The notes below the pieces were generated by a model. The model saw only the letters and a program-made list of their open reading frames with translations, had not been told where the DNA came from and did not search any database. Of a stretch of 64,000 nucleotides of DNA, positions 9,228 to 19,571 are shown in pieces; within the stretch, counting starts at the first letter, position 1, and each line of letters opens with the position of its first letter. The position numbers and the translations under genes were made by a program. Location: assembly GCA_028869135.1 (NCBI GenBank), contig JAGWTC010000006.1:48899-112898 (forward strand), read 5' to 3'. Origin of the DNA: Rhodocyclaceae bacterium. Its GTDB lineage: Bacteria > Pseudomonadota > Gammaproteobacteria > Burkholderiales > Rhodocyclaceae.

Positions 9228-10631
9228 ATGAATGAAATACTCGACTGGCTGGGAAGCAAGAGCGAAGATCCGCTCGACGACCTCATCCCCCTGCGTCGAC
9301 ACCTGCGCGCTGTCGTTGCCATGCCGGTGCAACCGGGCGTTTTACTGCGCCTGCTCGACCTGTTCGAACCGCGCATCGCCCGCATCCACAAACTGGTTTT
9401 CCCGCTGCTGCTGGATGTCAGCACTCCGCTGCCCCGCAATCTGCGCATTCTGAGCCAAAGCCTCGTCGACCTGCACGGCCACCTTGCGGAAGGCTTTCTC
9501 AAGGTACTGCAACATGCCGTCGGCGAAGGCTTTCAGCGCCCCCGGCGGCGACGCGATACGCTGGCAGCGCGTGCGCTCACCAGCCTGCGCCGCCAGTACG
9601 AGCTGTCGCTGCGAGCAGCCAGCGGAACACCGCCGGGCTTCTGGAAACAACTCAACCAGCTCCTGCTCAGCCATCAGCAGTCGCCCGACAGCGACCTCGA
9701 CAGCCCAACGCAACAGGGTCTGCGCCTGTTGCTGGCCGTCCATGCCGCACAGGCCGACACGTTAACCCCGCGAGAGCAGGAGTTTCTCTGGCGCCATGCC
9801 GAACATCTGGCGACTCAGGTCGAGATGGCAACCACCGCGCCCCGCAAGACCGAGTCCTGGCTCTGGGTGGATACGCACGACGAACGGGCGCCCACGCCGG
9901 CCAATCGCCGCGCCCCGCCCGCTGCCGATGGCCTTGTCTTCTATAGCTGCCGCACGCTCGGCAAGCTGACCCAGGCCAGCCTCGACAATCTCGCCGCGCC
10001 GCGCGCCTGGCGCAACGTTCTGCATCACGCGGCCAAACGCTGGCTCAGCCCGCCCCAGCGGCGCCACAATCGCCGTCGCGGCGGTTACCGCGTCGAGGTT
10101 TGCCCGCGCCTGTCCTCGCTCTGGGCCCTGCTGAACGGTGACCTCACCGGCAATGCCGCCGTACAGGCCATCAACGAGTGGCAGGTCATGAACGACAGCC
10201 CGGCCGGCTACGCTGCCATGCATATCTCCGGCGACATGCCGGGCCTGCTGGCCGGCTCGGTGCTCGGCATCCGGCGCAACGACAAGGAGCCGTGGAGCCT
10301 GTGCATCGTGCGCTGGGTGCGCAGCGAGAATCCGGAACATCTGGAAATGGGGCTGGAAGTGCTGGCGCCGCATGCGAAAGCCGTACGCATCGGTACGGCG
10401 TCGCGCCCGGAGGCGCCGATCCCGGCCTTGCTGCTGCCGCCGATTACCGGCATCGGTCGCGGCGAAACGCTGCTCACCGAGCGTGGCGCCTACGAAACCG
10501 GCACGATCGCGCTGATGCAGGAGGAGGCCGGCAAGCTGCAAGTCGCCGAATGCAAGCCGTTGCCACTGGTCACCCAGACCGCCAGCATAGAGCTGTTCGA
10601 GTTCGAGCGACTCCAGCACCCCGGCGGCTGA
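9228..10631 (+). CDS. Conserved hypothetical protein with a PilZ-like C-terminal domain
   Basis: 467 residues from ATG 9228 (MNEILDWLGSKSED); the frame is open further upstream without a better start. Residues 1-250 look alpha-helical, Leu- and Arg-rich, with no recognised motif. Around residues 275-300 lies an Arg-rich stretch (QRRHNRRRGGYRVEV), followed by NDSPAGYA and then a beta-rich segment (LLAGSVLGIRRND, CIVRWVRS, MGLEVLAP). This order resembles the PilZ c-di-GMP signature RxxxR ... [D/N]xSxxG. Function is unknown; binding of c-di-GMP is inference. It converges directly on yihY with no gap between the stop codons. No signal peptide or membrane segment is seen. Confidence 0.7.
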   Translation: MNEILDWLGSKSEDPLDDLIPLRRHLRAVVAMPVQPGVLLRLLDLFEPRIARIHKLVFPLLLDVSTPLPRNLRILSQSLVDLHGHLAEGFLKVLQHAVGEGFQRPRRRRDTLAARALTSLRRQYELSLRAASGTPPGFWKQLNQLLLSHQQSPDSDLDSPTQQGLRLLLAVHAAQADTLTPREQEFLWRHAEHLATQVEMATTAPRKTESWLWVDTHDERAPTPANRRAPPAADGLVFYSCRTLGKLTQASLDNLAAPRAWRNVLHHAAKRWLSPPQRRHNRRRGGYRVEVCPRLSSLWALLNGDLTGNAAVQAINEWQVMNDSPAGYAAMHISGDMPGLLAGSVLGIRRNDKEPWSLCIVRWVRSENPEHLEMGLEVLAPHAKAVRIGTASRPEAPIPALLLPPITGIGRGETLLTERGAYETGTIALMQEEAGKLQVAECKPLPLVTQTASIELFEFERLQHPGG

Positions 10632-11447
10632 CTACTCCGCCTGCGGCAGTTCGGCCACGATGTAGGCGCCGATGAGTATCACGGTCCAGGACAGATACAG
10701 CCACAACAGGAAAATCGGGACGGCCACAAACGTGCCATAGATCATGGCCTGCGCGGAAAAGTAGTGGACATAGATGCTGAGCAGCTTCTGTATCCCGAGC
10801 ATGCAGCCACCGGTGAAGACGCCACCGAAGAGCGCATGCGACTTGGGAATCGAACGGTTCGGCACGCCCCAGTACAGCAGCCCGAACAAGGCCACCATGA
10901 AGGCGAACGGCAGGGCGCGCATCAGGAAGCCGGCCAGCCAGTCGCCCGGATCGCTGAGCAGGCCGAGCGATGTCGTAATCAGATAGGTGACGGCTACCAG
11001 CGCGATCCCGAACACCACCGGCCCCATCAGCAAGGCGGTGGCATGCAGGAGAATGCGTTTGTACAAGGGCCGCGGAATGCGTATGCGCCAGATCATGTTG
11101 AAGGTGCGCTCTATGGTCAGCATTTGCAGCATGGCCGTCACCGCGAGCGTCAGCGCGCCGATCCAGGTCAGGCGCACCGCCTTGCTGGCAAACTGAGTCA
11201 CATACTTGGTGATGACGATGCCCGCCTTGTCGGGCAGCAGGTTTGCCAGCAGGAACTTCTGCACGGCGGCGCCGAGGCCGCTGCCGAAGGGCAGAATGGA
11301 AATCAGCGCAACGGCGCCGGCCACCATGGGCACCAGCCCGAGTACCGTCGTGAATGCGAGCGCAGCCGCGGTCTGGCCGCAGCGCTCGGTACGATAGCGA
11401 TGAACGACGCGGCTTACCAGCCGGATTGGGGTGAGCAACATGCGCAT
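10632..11447 (-). CDS. YihY/virulence factor BrkB family membrane protein
   Basis: 271 residues starting MRMLLTPIRLVSRVV (ATG 11447, with a second at 11441). About six transmembrane segments and the family's conserved start RCGQTAAALAFTTVLGLVPM are visible. Members were once called RNase BN in error; they are inner-membrane proteins of unknown function. The longer frame upstream reads through the divergent flavoprotein gene and is not used. It is divergent from the wrbA-like gene with only 39 nt between start codons, so the promoters must be close or overlapping. Confidence 0.9.
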   Translation of the reverse strand: MRMLLTPIRLVSRVVHRYRTERCGQTAAALAFTTVLGLVPMVAGAVALISILPFGSGLGAAVQKFLLANLLPDKAGIVITKYVTQFASKAVRLTWIGALTLAVTAMLQMLTIERTFNMIWRIRIPRPLYKRILLHATALLMGPVVFGIALVAVTYLITTSLGLLSDPGDWLAGFLMRALPFAFMVALFGLLYWGVPNRSIPKSHALFGGVFTGGCMLGIQKLLSIYVHYFSAQAMIYGTFVAVPIFLLWLYLSWTVILIGAYIVAELPQAE

Positions 11448-11459
11448 ATAATCGTTTGA

Positions 11460-12448
<989 letters not shown>

Positions 12449-12460
12449 GCGGTAAGACGT

Positions 12461-13231
12461 TCAGGCCTCAGCAGACGGCGGATTCTTGCGGCGCTGCGTG
12501 AATCGCCACACCAGCAGGGCATAGCCCGACGCGGCGTAGATCAGGAACAGGCCAAACAACACACCGGGCGTGTAGGAAGCGATCAGGACATAGAACAGCG
12601 CGATCGCCGGCACGACAATGAAGGGCACGCTCTTGCGCAAATTGATGTCCTTGCCGCTCCAGTAAGGCACGTTGCTGATCATGGTCAGGCCGGCGAACAG
12701 GGTCAGCGCGAATGCAAACCAGCGCACTTCCTCGCCCTGATAACCGAGATCGTTGAAGACCCAGAGAAGACCGCTGACGAGAGCCGCCGCGGCCGGACTG
12801 GGCAAGCCCTGGAAAAAGCGCTTGTCCACGATACCGACGTTGGTGTTAAAGCGCGCCAGACGCAGGGCGGCGCCGGCGCAGTAGACGAAGGCGGCGATCC
12901 AGCCCAGCTTGCCCATACCGCGCAACGCCCACTCGTAGATGATCAGCGCCGGCGCAGCGCCGAAGGACAACATGTCGCACAGGGAGTCCAGCTCGACGCC
13001 GAACTCGCTCTGCGTGTGCGTCATGCGCGCGACGCGGCCGTCCAGACCGTCAAGCACCATGGCGATGAAGATCGCAATGGCAGAATATTCCCAGTTCCCG
13101 TTCATCGCCTGGACGATGGCGTAGAAACCGGCGAACAGATTGGCCGTCGTAAACAGATTCGGCAGGATGTAAATCCCGCGGCGACGGCGTTCAGGCGTCA
13201 GCAGGGGCTTGCGTTGACCGATATCCGACAT
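12461..13231 (-). CDS. pssA: CDP-diacylglycerol--serine O-phosphatidyltransferase
   Basis: 256 residues from MSDIGQRKPLL; longer upstream frame rejected. The CDP-alcohol phosphotransferase signature DGx2ARx8Gx3Dx3D is present as DGRVARMTHTQSEFGVELD followed by SLCD. Six or so transmembrane helices. It makes phosphatidylserine, which the upstream psd product decarboxylates to phosphatidylethanolamine. It is 52 nt downstream of psd on the same strand. Confidence 0.96.
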   Translation of the reverse strand: MSDIGQRKPLLTPERRRRGIYILPNLFTTANLFAGFYAIVQAMNGNWEYSAIAIFIAMVLDGLDGRVARMTHTQSEFGVELDSLCDMLSFGAAPALIIYEWALRGMGKLGWIAAFVYCAGAALRLARFNTNVGIVDKRFFQGLPSPAAAALVSGLLWVFNDLGYQGEEVRWFAFALTLFAGLTMISNVPYWSGKDINLRKSVPFIVVPAIALFYVLIASYTPGVLFGLFLIYAASGYALLVWRFTQRRKNPPSAEA

Positions 13232-13283
13232 GGGCTGGACCTGGAAAATGGATGCTGGATTATACGCAGAGACTAAGGCGCGC

Positions 13284-13925
13284 TTACGGAAGTTCCGCCA
13301 ATACCGTGGTGGTCGCGCTGACCTTGTCGCCGATCGTGACCTTGACGCGACTGCTGGTCGGCAGATAGACATCCACTCGCGAACCGAAGCGGATGAAGCC
13401 GTAGCGCTGGCCGCGGCTCAGCGCATCGCCGACCTTGACGTAGCAAAGGATGCGGCGCGCAATCAGACCGGCAACTTGCACGCAGGTCACATCGTGATTG
13501 CCGCTGCGGATATGCAGCGCATTGCGCTCGTTCTCGGTCGAGGCCTTGGCCAGATCGGCATTGACGAACTTGCCGGGGTGATACCACACGCCCTTGATCT
13601 CACCATCTACCGGGCTGCGGTTGGAGTGCACATTGAAAACGTTCATGAACACGCTGATCTTGAGCGTGTCGCGTTCGAGCCAGGGATCGCGCACCGGCTC
13701 GATGGCGACGATACGGCCGTCGGCGGGCGACAGCACCAGCTTTTCGCCTTGCGGAATCTCGCGCGGCGGATCGCGGAAAAACTGCACGCAGAAGGCGAAG
13801 AAAATCCAGACCGGCGCCGCCCAAGCCCAGCCGGCCAGCGCCGTGACGACGACAGCGACGGCGGCAACACCGATCATGATGGGCCAGCCTTCACGGGCAA
13901 GGATGGGATGCGGGTATGCGCTCAT
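13284..13925 (-). CDS. psd: Phosphatidylserine decarboxylase proenzyme (short, Psd type II-like)
   Basis: 213 residues from [14 protein letters not shown]. An N-terminal membrane hairpin precedes the catalytic domain with [11 protein letters not shown] and the autocleavage site FGSR (Gly-Ser), where the Ser becomes the pyruvoyl group. The short form (about 215 residues) with a single GS motif is usual in Betaproteobacteria. It follows ilvC after a terminator hairpin, so psd-pssA may have their own transcription. Confidence 0.96.
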   Translation of the reverse strand: MSAYPHPILAREGWPIMIGVAAVAVVVTALAGWAWAAPVWIFFAFCVQFFRDPPREIPQGEKLVLSPADGRIVAIEPVRDPWLERDTLKISVFMNVFNVHSNRSPVDGEIKGVWYHPGKFVNADLAKASTENERNALHIRSGNHDVTCVQVAGLIARRILCYVKVGDALSRGQRYGFIRFGSRVDVYLPTSSRVKVTIGDKVSATTTVLAELP

Positions 13926-13966
13926 GGGACTCCGGTCTGTTCGTCTGGTTGTTATTGGACTACCGC

Positions 13967-13998
13967 AAAAAAAGGGCACAGCGCGCTGTGCCCTTTTT
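13967..13998 (-). terminator. Rho-independent terminator after ilvC
   Basis: A 16-bp inverted repeat (AAAAAGGGCACAGCGC with its complement) flanked by A- and T-runs, 23 nt beyond the ilvC stop. It separates ilvBNC from psd-pssA. Confidence 0.8.
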
Positions 13999-14020
13999 GA
14001 TTCTACCGCAGCAGGCTTTC

Positions 14021-15127
<1,107 letters not shown>

Positions 15128-15150
<23 letters not shown>

Positions 15151-15619
15151 CGCGACCCACGCCGCAAACGCCGGTCCGGACGGTTTCGAGGATCAGGTCG
15201 TTGTCGATCGCACCGATGAAGGCATCGAGCTTTACGCTGTCGCCGGTCAGCTCGACCAGATAAGTCGAATCAGTCACGTCGATGATATTGCCGCGGAAGA
15301 TGTCCGCCATGCGCTTCATTTCCTCGCGGTCCTTGCCGACGGCGCGGACCTTGATGAGCATGAGCTCGCGCTCAACGTGTGCAGCCTCGGACAGATCCAC
15401 GACCTTGATCACGTCGATCAGCTTGTTGAGCTGCTTGGTGATCTGCTCGATGACGTCGTCGGAACCGATGCTGACGATGGTCATGCGCGACATCGACGGA
15501 TCTTCGGTCGGCGCGACGGTCAGGGATTCGATGTTGTAACCGCGCGCAGAGAACAGGCCGGAAATGCGGGCCAGCGCGCCCGCTTCGTTTTCGAGAAGAA
15601 TGGAAATCAGATGGCGCAT
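15128..15619 (-). CDS. ilvN: Acetolactate synthase small (regulatory) subunit
   Basis: 163 residues from MRHLISILLENEAGALARISGLF, the standard start of IlvH/IlvN-type subunits; upstream frame overlaps ilvB and is rejected. An N-terminal ACT domain (valine feedback site) and a C-terminal regulatory domain are present. The start lies 4 nt after the ilvB stop. The 3' end forms one arm of a 19-bp inverted repeat. Confidence 0.97.
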
Positions 15620-15623
15620 GATC

Positions 15624-17333
15624 TTAAAGGTCCTCAGCCAGAACCATTTCCGACAGCCCCTTGCCGTTGGCCACCATCGGGTACACGTTGGCAGTCGGAT
15701 CGGTGAGGAAGTCGAGGAAGACGAGTTCGTTCTTGTGCTTGACGAAGGCTTCGCGCAGGGCGGGTTCGACGTCGGCCGGCTTGGTGATCTGCATGCCGAC
15801 ATGACCATAGGCCTCGGCCAGCTTCACGAAGTCGGGCAGCGCATCCACATAGGATTCGGAATAGCGGTTGCCATAGAACATTTCCTGCCACTGGCGCACC
15901 ATGCCCAGATAGCGGTTGTTCAGGTTAACGATCTTGACCGGCAGACGGAACTGCTTGCAGGTCGACATCTCCTGAATGTTCATCTGGATCGAACCTTCGC
16001 CCGTCACGCAGGCGACCGGGGTCTTGGGGTTGGCGAAGATTGCGCCCATGGCGGCCGGCAGGCCGTAGCCCATGGTACCCAGACCGCCCGAGTTCAGCCA
16101 GCGACGCGGCTTGTCGAACTTGTAGTACTGGGCGGCCCACATCTGATGCTGGCCGACGTCGGACGTGACGATGGCTTCGCCGCCGGTGACCTCGTAGAGC
16201 TTCTCGATCACGTACTGGGGCATGATGATTTCCTTGCCCATCTTGTACTTCAAGCTGTCCTTCTTGCGCCAGCCGTCGATGTCCTTCCACCAGGAGGCGA
16301 GCGCCTTAGGCTCGACCTTGCCTTCGGAGGCCTTGAGCTGAGCGATCAGCTCGTCCAGCACTTCATTGAGATTGCCGACGATGGGCACGTCCACCTTGAC
16401 GCGCTTGGCGATCGAGGACGGATCGATGTCGACGTGGATGATCTTGCGCGGCACCGAGGCAAAGTCCTCAGGATGGCCGATCACGCGGTCGTCGAAGCGC
16501 GCGCCGATGGCGAGCAGCACATCGGCGTGCTGCATGGCCATATTGGCTTCGTAGGTGCCGTGCATGCCCAGCATGCCGAGGTTCTGCTTGTCGGTCGCGG
16601 GGAAGCCGCCCAGGCCCATGAGGGTGTTGGTGACCGGCACTTCCAGCATGTGTGCGAGCTTGGTCAGGCGATCCGCAGTGTTCGACAGGATGATGCCGCC
16701 GCCAGCGTAGATCAGCGGGCGCTTGGCTTCCAGCAGCAACTGCACGGCCTTCTTGATCTGGCCGCTGTGACCCTTGGTCGCCGGATTATAGGAGCGGATG
16801 GTGACGCTCTTCGGATAGTCGAACTCGCACTTGTCGACGCCCAGGTCCTTCGGGACGTCGACAAGCACGGGGCCGGGGCGGCCGCTCTGGGCGATGTAGA
16901 AGGCCTTCTTGATGGTGACGGCCAGATCCTTGACGTCCTTCACGAGGAAGTTGTGCTTGACGCAGGGACGCGTGATGCCGACCGTGTCGCACTCCTGGAA
17001 GGCATCCTGACCGATCATGTGTGTCGGCGCCTGACCGGAAATCACGACCATGGGGATCGAGTCGGTGTAGGCCGTGGCGATGCCGGTGACGGCGTTGGTG
17101 ACGCCGGGGCCGGAGGTGACCATGCACACGCCGACCTTGTGCGAGGAACGCGAATAAGCGTCGGCCGCATGGACGGCCGCCTGCTCATGGCGTACCAGGA
17201 TGTGCTTGATCTTGTCCTGCTTGAAGAGCTCATCATAAATGTGCAGGACCGAGCCACCGGGGTAACCGAAGATATACTCGACCTTTTCTTCCTGCAGGCA
17301 CCTGATTACAATTTCCGCGCCAGTCAATACCAT
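15624..17333 (-). CDS. ilvB: Acetolactate synthase large (catalytic) subunit
   Basis: 569 residues. It condenses two pyruvates, or pyruvate and 2-oxobutyrate, using TPP. Visible features are the N-terminal VEYIFGYPGGSVLHIYDEL, the catalytic Glu region (LVRHEQAAVHAADAY), the FAD-binding middle domain, and the TPP/Mg motif VTGEGSIQMN. The last reads GEG where the classical motif is GDG; as far as I recall this substitution is usual in betaproteobacterial enzymes. First gene of ilvBNC. Confidence 0.97.
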   Translation of the reverse strand: MVLTGAEIVIRCLQEEKVEYIFGYPGGSVLHIYDELFKQDKIKHILVRHEQAAVHAADAYSRSSHKVGVCMVTSGPGVTNAVTGIATAYTDSIPMVVISGQAPTHMIGQDAFQECDTVGITRPCVKHNFLVKDVKDLAVTIKKAFYIAQSGRPGPVLVDVPKDLGVDKCEFDYPKSVTIRSYNPATKGHSGQIKKAVQLLLEAKRPLIYAGGGIILSNTADRLTKLAHMLEVPVTNTLMGLGGFPATDKQNLGMLGMHGTYEANMAMQHADVLLAIGARFDDRVIGHPEDFASVPRKIIHVDIDPSSIAKRVKVDVPIVGNLNEVLDELIAQLKASEGKVEPKALASWWKDIDGWRKKDSLKYKMGKEIIMPQYVIEKLYEVTGGEAIVTSDVGQHQMWAAQYYKFDKPRRWLNSGGLGTMGYGLPAAMGAIFANPKTPVACVTGEGSIQMNIQEMSTCKQFRLPVKIVNLNNRYLGMVRQWQEMFYGNRYSESYVDALPDFVKLAEAYGHVGMQITKPADVEPALREAFVKHKNELVFLDFLTDPTANVYPMVANGKGLSEMVLAEDL

Positions 17334-17458
17334 TACGAATCCGCCTAAAGGGGTTTGTTTCGGGGAAAACCCGTAACCTTAATACCGAGAGCCCCTTCAG
17401 GTCAAGTTTCAGTCAGGACTTTTCTCGGTTTTCCCCATAACAAACAAGGACATTTCTT

Positions 17459-18022
17459 CTGGCCTCCCGCACGCAACTATCGGACTTCCTGGCCGAAGTC
17501 GAACGCCGCGCCTACAAACAGGCGCTGTACGCCGTGCGCAATGAGGAATCCGCATTGGATATCGTTCAGGACGCCATGATGAAGCTCGCCGAAAAATACG
17601 GCGACCGTCCGGCGGACGAGTATCCGATGCTGTTCCAGCGCATCCTGCAGAACACCATCCGGGACTTCTACCGCCGCAGCAAGGTGCGTTCGCTGTGGAC
17701 CACGGTGCTGTCGGCCCTGAGCCCAAGCGACGACGAAGACAGCGATCCGCTGGAAACTATTGACGTCGCCGACCAGTCACAGACAGGAGTCAACCCGCAA
17801 AAGCGGCTCGAACAATCGCAAGTCCTTGCTTTAATTGAGAAAGAGATAGAAAGATTGCCGCCACGTCAACGCGAAGCCTTCCTCATGCGTTACTGGGAAG
17901 ACATGGATATAGCCGAGACTGCTTTGGCCATGGGATGTTCGGAGGGTAGCGTCAAGACCCACTGCTCCCGGGCCACACATGCTTTGGCGAGTGCCCTTGC
18001 GGCACGGGGGATAAAGCTATGA
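17459..18022 (+). CDS. RNA polymerase sigma factor (sigma-70 family, ECF-like), apparent CTG start
   Basis: 187 residues if started at CTG 17459; 162 if started at the internal GTG 17534. Homologous-looking coding sequence (ASRTQLSDFLAEVERRAYKQALYAV) continues upstream of the GTG to 17462, and the frame is closed by TAA at 17438-17440 with no ATG, GTG or TTG between. AAGGA at 17446-17450 sits 8 nt before CTG, ideal for initiation. Sigma region 2 (ALDIVQDAMMKLAEKYGDRP...LFQRILQNTIRDFYRRSK) and region 4 (IERLPPRQREAFLMRYWEDMDIAETALAMGCSEGSVKTH) are clear. It heads an operon with DUF3619, DUF3106 and RDD genes. Confidence 0.88.
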   Translation: MASRTQLSDFLAEVERRAYKQALYAVRNEESALDIVQDAMMKLAEKYGDRPADEYPMLFQRILQNTIRDFYRRSKVRSLWTTVLSALSPSDDEDSDPLETIDVADQSQTGVNPQKRLEQSQVLALIEKEIERLPPRQREAFLMRYWEDMDIAETALAMGCSEGSVKTHCSRATHALASALAARGIKL

Positions 18023-18405
18023 TGAACGAAGAACTGCAATTCGCACACAAGATCCGTCATGTTCTCTATGAGGGAACCGACACGCTCGATGCCAAGATCG
18101 CGACACGCCTGCACCAGGCGCGCACCGCCGCGCTCGGCCACCAGCGCCAGCCGGCCGCCCTGCTGAGCCTTGCCGGCATCGGCCATGTAACCGCAGATTT
18201 CTTCCGTAGCAGCCTGGCACCCACCGTGTTAGCCTTCGCCTTGGTTATCGGCGCTGCCGGTGCCCTGTACATCAATGACACGATGCGGGACAACGAAACC
18301 GAAGAGATCGACAGCGCACTGCTCTCCGACGAGCTGCCCATTAACGCCTACCTGGACGACGGTTTTCAAGCATGGGTCAACGCCGCATCGCCATCCTCGG
18401 ACTGA
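18019..18405 (+). CDS. DUF3619 family membrane protein, possible partner of the sigma factor
   Basis: 128 residues; the ATG overlaps the sigma factor stop (ATGA), with a second ATG at 18022. A cytoplasmic N-terminal part is followed by one transmembrane segment (about residues 69-88, LAPTVLAFALVIGAAGALYI) and an acidic C terminus. The single membrane span and coupling to a sigma factor gene resemble anti-sigma arrangements, but no zinc-binding or RskA-type motif is seen, so this role is only inferred. Confidence 0.75.
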   Translation: MMNEELQFAHKIRHVLYEGTDTLDAKIATRLHQARTAALGHQRQPAALLSLAGIGHVTADFFRSSLAPTVLAFALVIGAAGALYINDTMRDNETEEIDSALLSDELPINAYLDDGFQAWVNAASPSSD

Positions 18406-19040
18406 CAGCCGCGCTGCTCGTCACCCAGGTTACCGCTTTCGAATTTCCCTTGCTCAGACAGCCCTCCTGGCAGGAACTGAGCCCCCAGCAGAAGCAGTTC
18501 CTCGCCCCGCTCAGCTCTGAGTGGGATCAGATGGACGATGCCCGCCGCAGAAAGTGGATCGGCATCGCCGCCCGCTATCCGCATCTGACGCCGGAAGAGC
18601 AGACGCGTGTTCAAGGCCAGATGGGAGAATGGGCCAAGCTCACGCCGCAGCAAAAGCAGACGATACGCGCCAAGTACAAGGCCCTGCGCCAGGCACCGCC
18701 TGAGCAGCGTGCCACCATGCGCGAGCAATGGGAAAAATATCAGGAGCTGCCGGAAGAGGAAAGACAGCGCCTGCAGGCTGAAGCCGCGCGCAAAAAGGCC
18801 GAGGCCCAGCAGCAGGCAAAGGAAAAGTCCCGGCAGGCGACTTCAGTTCTTTCCGCCAAAACCTTGCGGCCCGGCATGCCGACGATTCCCGTTCAGCAAT
18901 TGCCAGCGCCGGTAACGACGCTGGCACCGGCGCCTGTCGCAACGCCTCCCGCGGCACCGGTGCCGGGCACCGCCGCACCGGCCGGCGAGGCGCCTTTGGC
19001 GCCGGCCGAAACGGCACCTGCCACCGCGCCGCAACCCTGA
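18372..19040 (+). CDS. DUF3106 family secreted protein
   Basis: 222 residues. A signal peptide (MGQRRIAILGLTAALLVTQVTA) is followed by repeated helical W-x-x-L[ST]PxQ[KQ] segments (WQELSPQQKQFLAPL, WAKLTPQQKQTI), an Arg/Glu-rich helix, and a Pro/Ala-rich tail. Such repeats resemble CpxP/Spy-like periplasmic helices only in general terms. It overlaps the DUF3619 gene by 34 nt; the signal peptide supports the start. Confidence 0.8.
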   Translation: MGQRRIAILGLTAALLVTQVTAFEFPLLRQPSWQELSPQQKQFLAPLSSEWDQMDDARRRKWIGIAARYPHLTPEEQTRVQGQMGEWAKLTPQQKQTIRAKYKALRQAPPEQRATMREQWEKYQELPEEERQRLQAEAARKKAEAQQQAKEKSRQATSVLSAKTLRPGMPTIPVQQLPAPVTTLAPAPVATPPAAPVPGTAAPAGEAPLAPAETAPATAPQP

Positions 19041-19543
19041 TGGGCACGTCCGCCGAAGTGCCCGGCCTGCGCCGCCGGCTCGCCAGCATGGCCTACGAGT
19101 GCCTGCTTTTGCTGGGCGTGCTTTCCGTTACCTTCATGGTGCCGCACCTTGTGCTGGGAATGGTCTTCAACATCGCGGCGCCGACCTGGCTCGTCGGCCT
19201 GAATTTCTTCGGCGTGATCGGTGCCTACTTTGTCTGGTACTGGTACAAGCACGGCCAGACACTGGCGATGCAGACCTGGAAAATGCAGCTCATCCGCGCC
19301 GATGGCGGCAAGCCGTCACTGCATCAGCTCATTCTGCGCTGCCTGCTCGCCCTGGCGATTCCCCTGCTCATGATCTACGTCATCCAGCTTGCGCTGGTCG
19401 GCATGCCTGTCGCGCGCTGGTATCCGTATCTGGGCGCCACGGTAAGCGTGCTGTGGGCTTTCTTTGATCGCGACCGACAGTTCCTGCACGACCGGCTCGT
19501 CGGCACCCGGATCGTCTTCCAGGGCACCTCTCAGCCGCGCTAG
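19040..19543 (+). CDS. RDD family membrane protein
   Basis: 167 residues; the ATG shares its first base with the DUF3106 stop (TGATG). Three to four transmembrane helices with conserved R (LRRRLASMAYECLLL) and D (FDRDRQFLHDRLVGTRIV) motifs of the RDD family. Function is generally unknown; some members transport or affect ion balance. It closes the sigma factor operon and converges on lptG. Confidence 0.85.
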   Translation: MGTSAEVPGLRRRLASMAYECLLLLGVLSVTFMVPHLVLGMVFNIAAPTWLVGLNFFGVIGAYFVWYWYKHGQTLAMQTWKMQLIRADGGKPSLHQLILRCLLALAIPLLMIYVIQLALVGMPVARWYPYLGATVSVLWAFFDRDRQFLHDRLVGTRIVFQGTSQPR

Positions 19544-19571
19544 CCCGCCGCACTGCAGCAGGGCATCCCCG

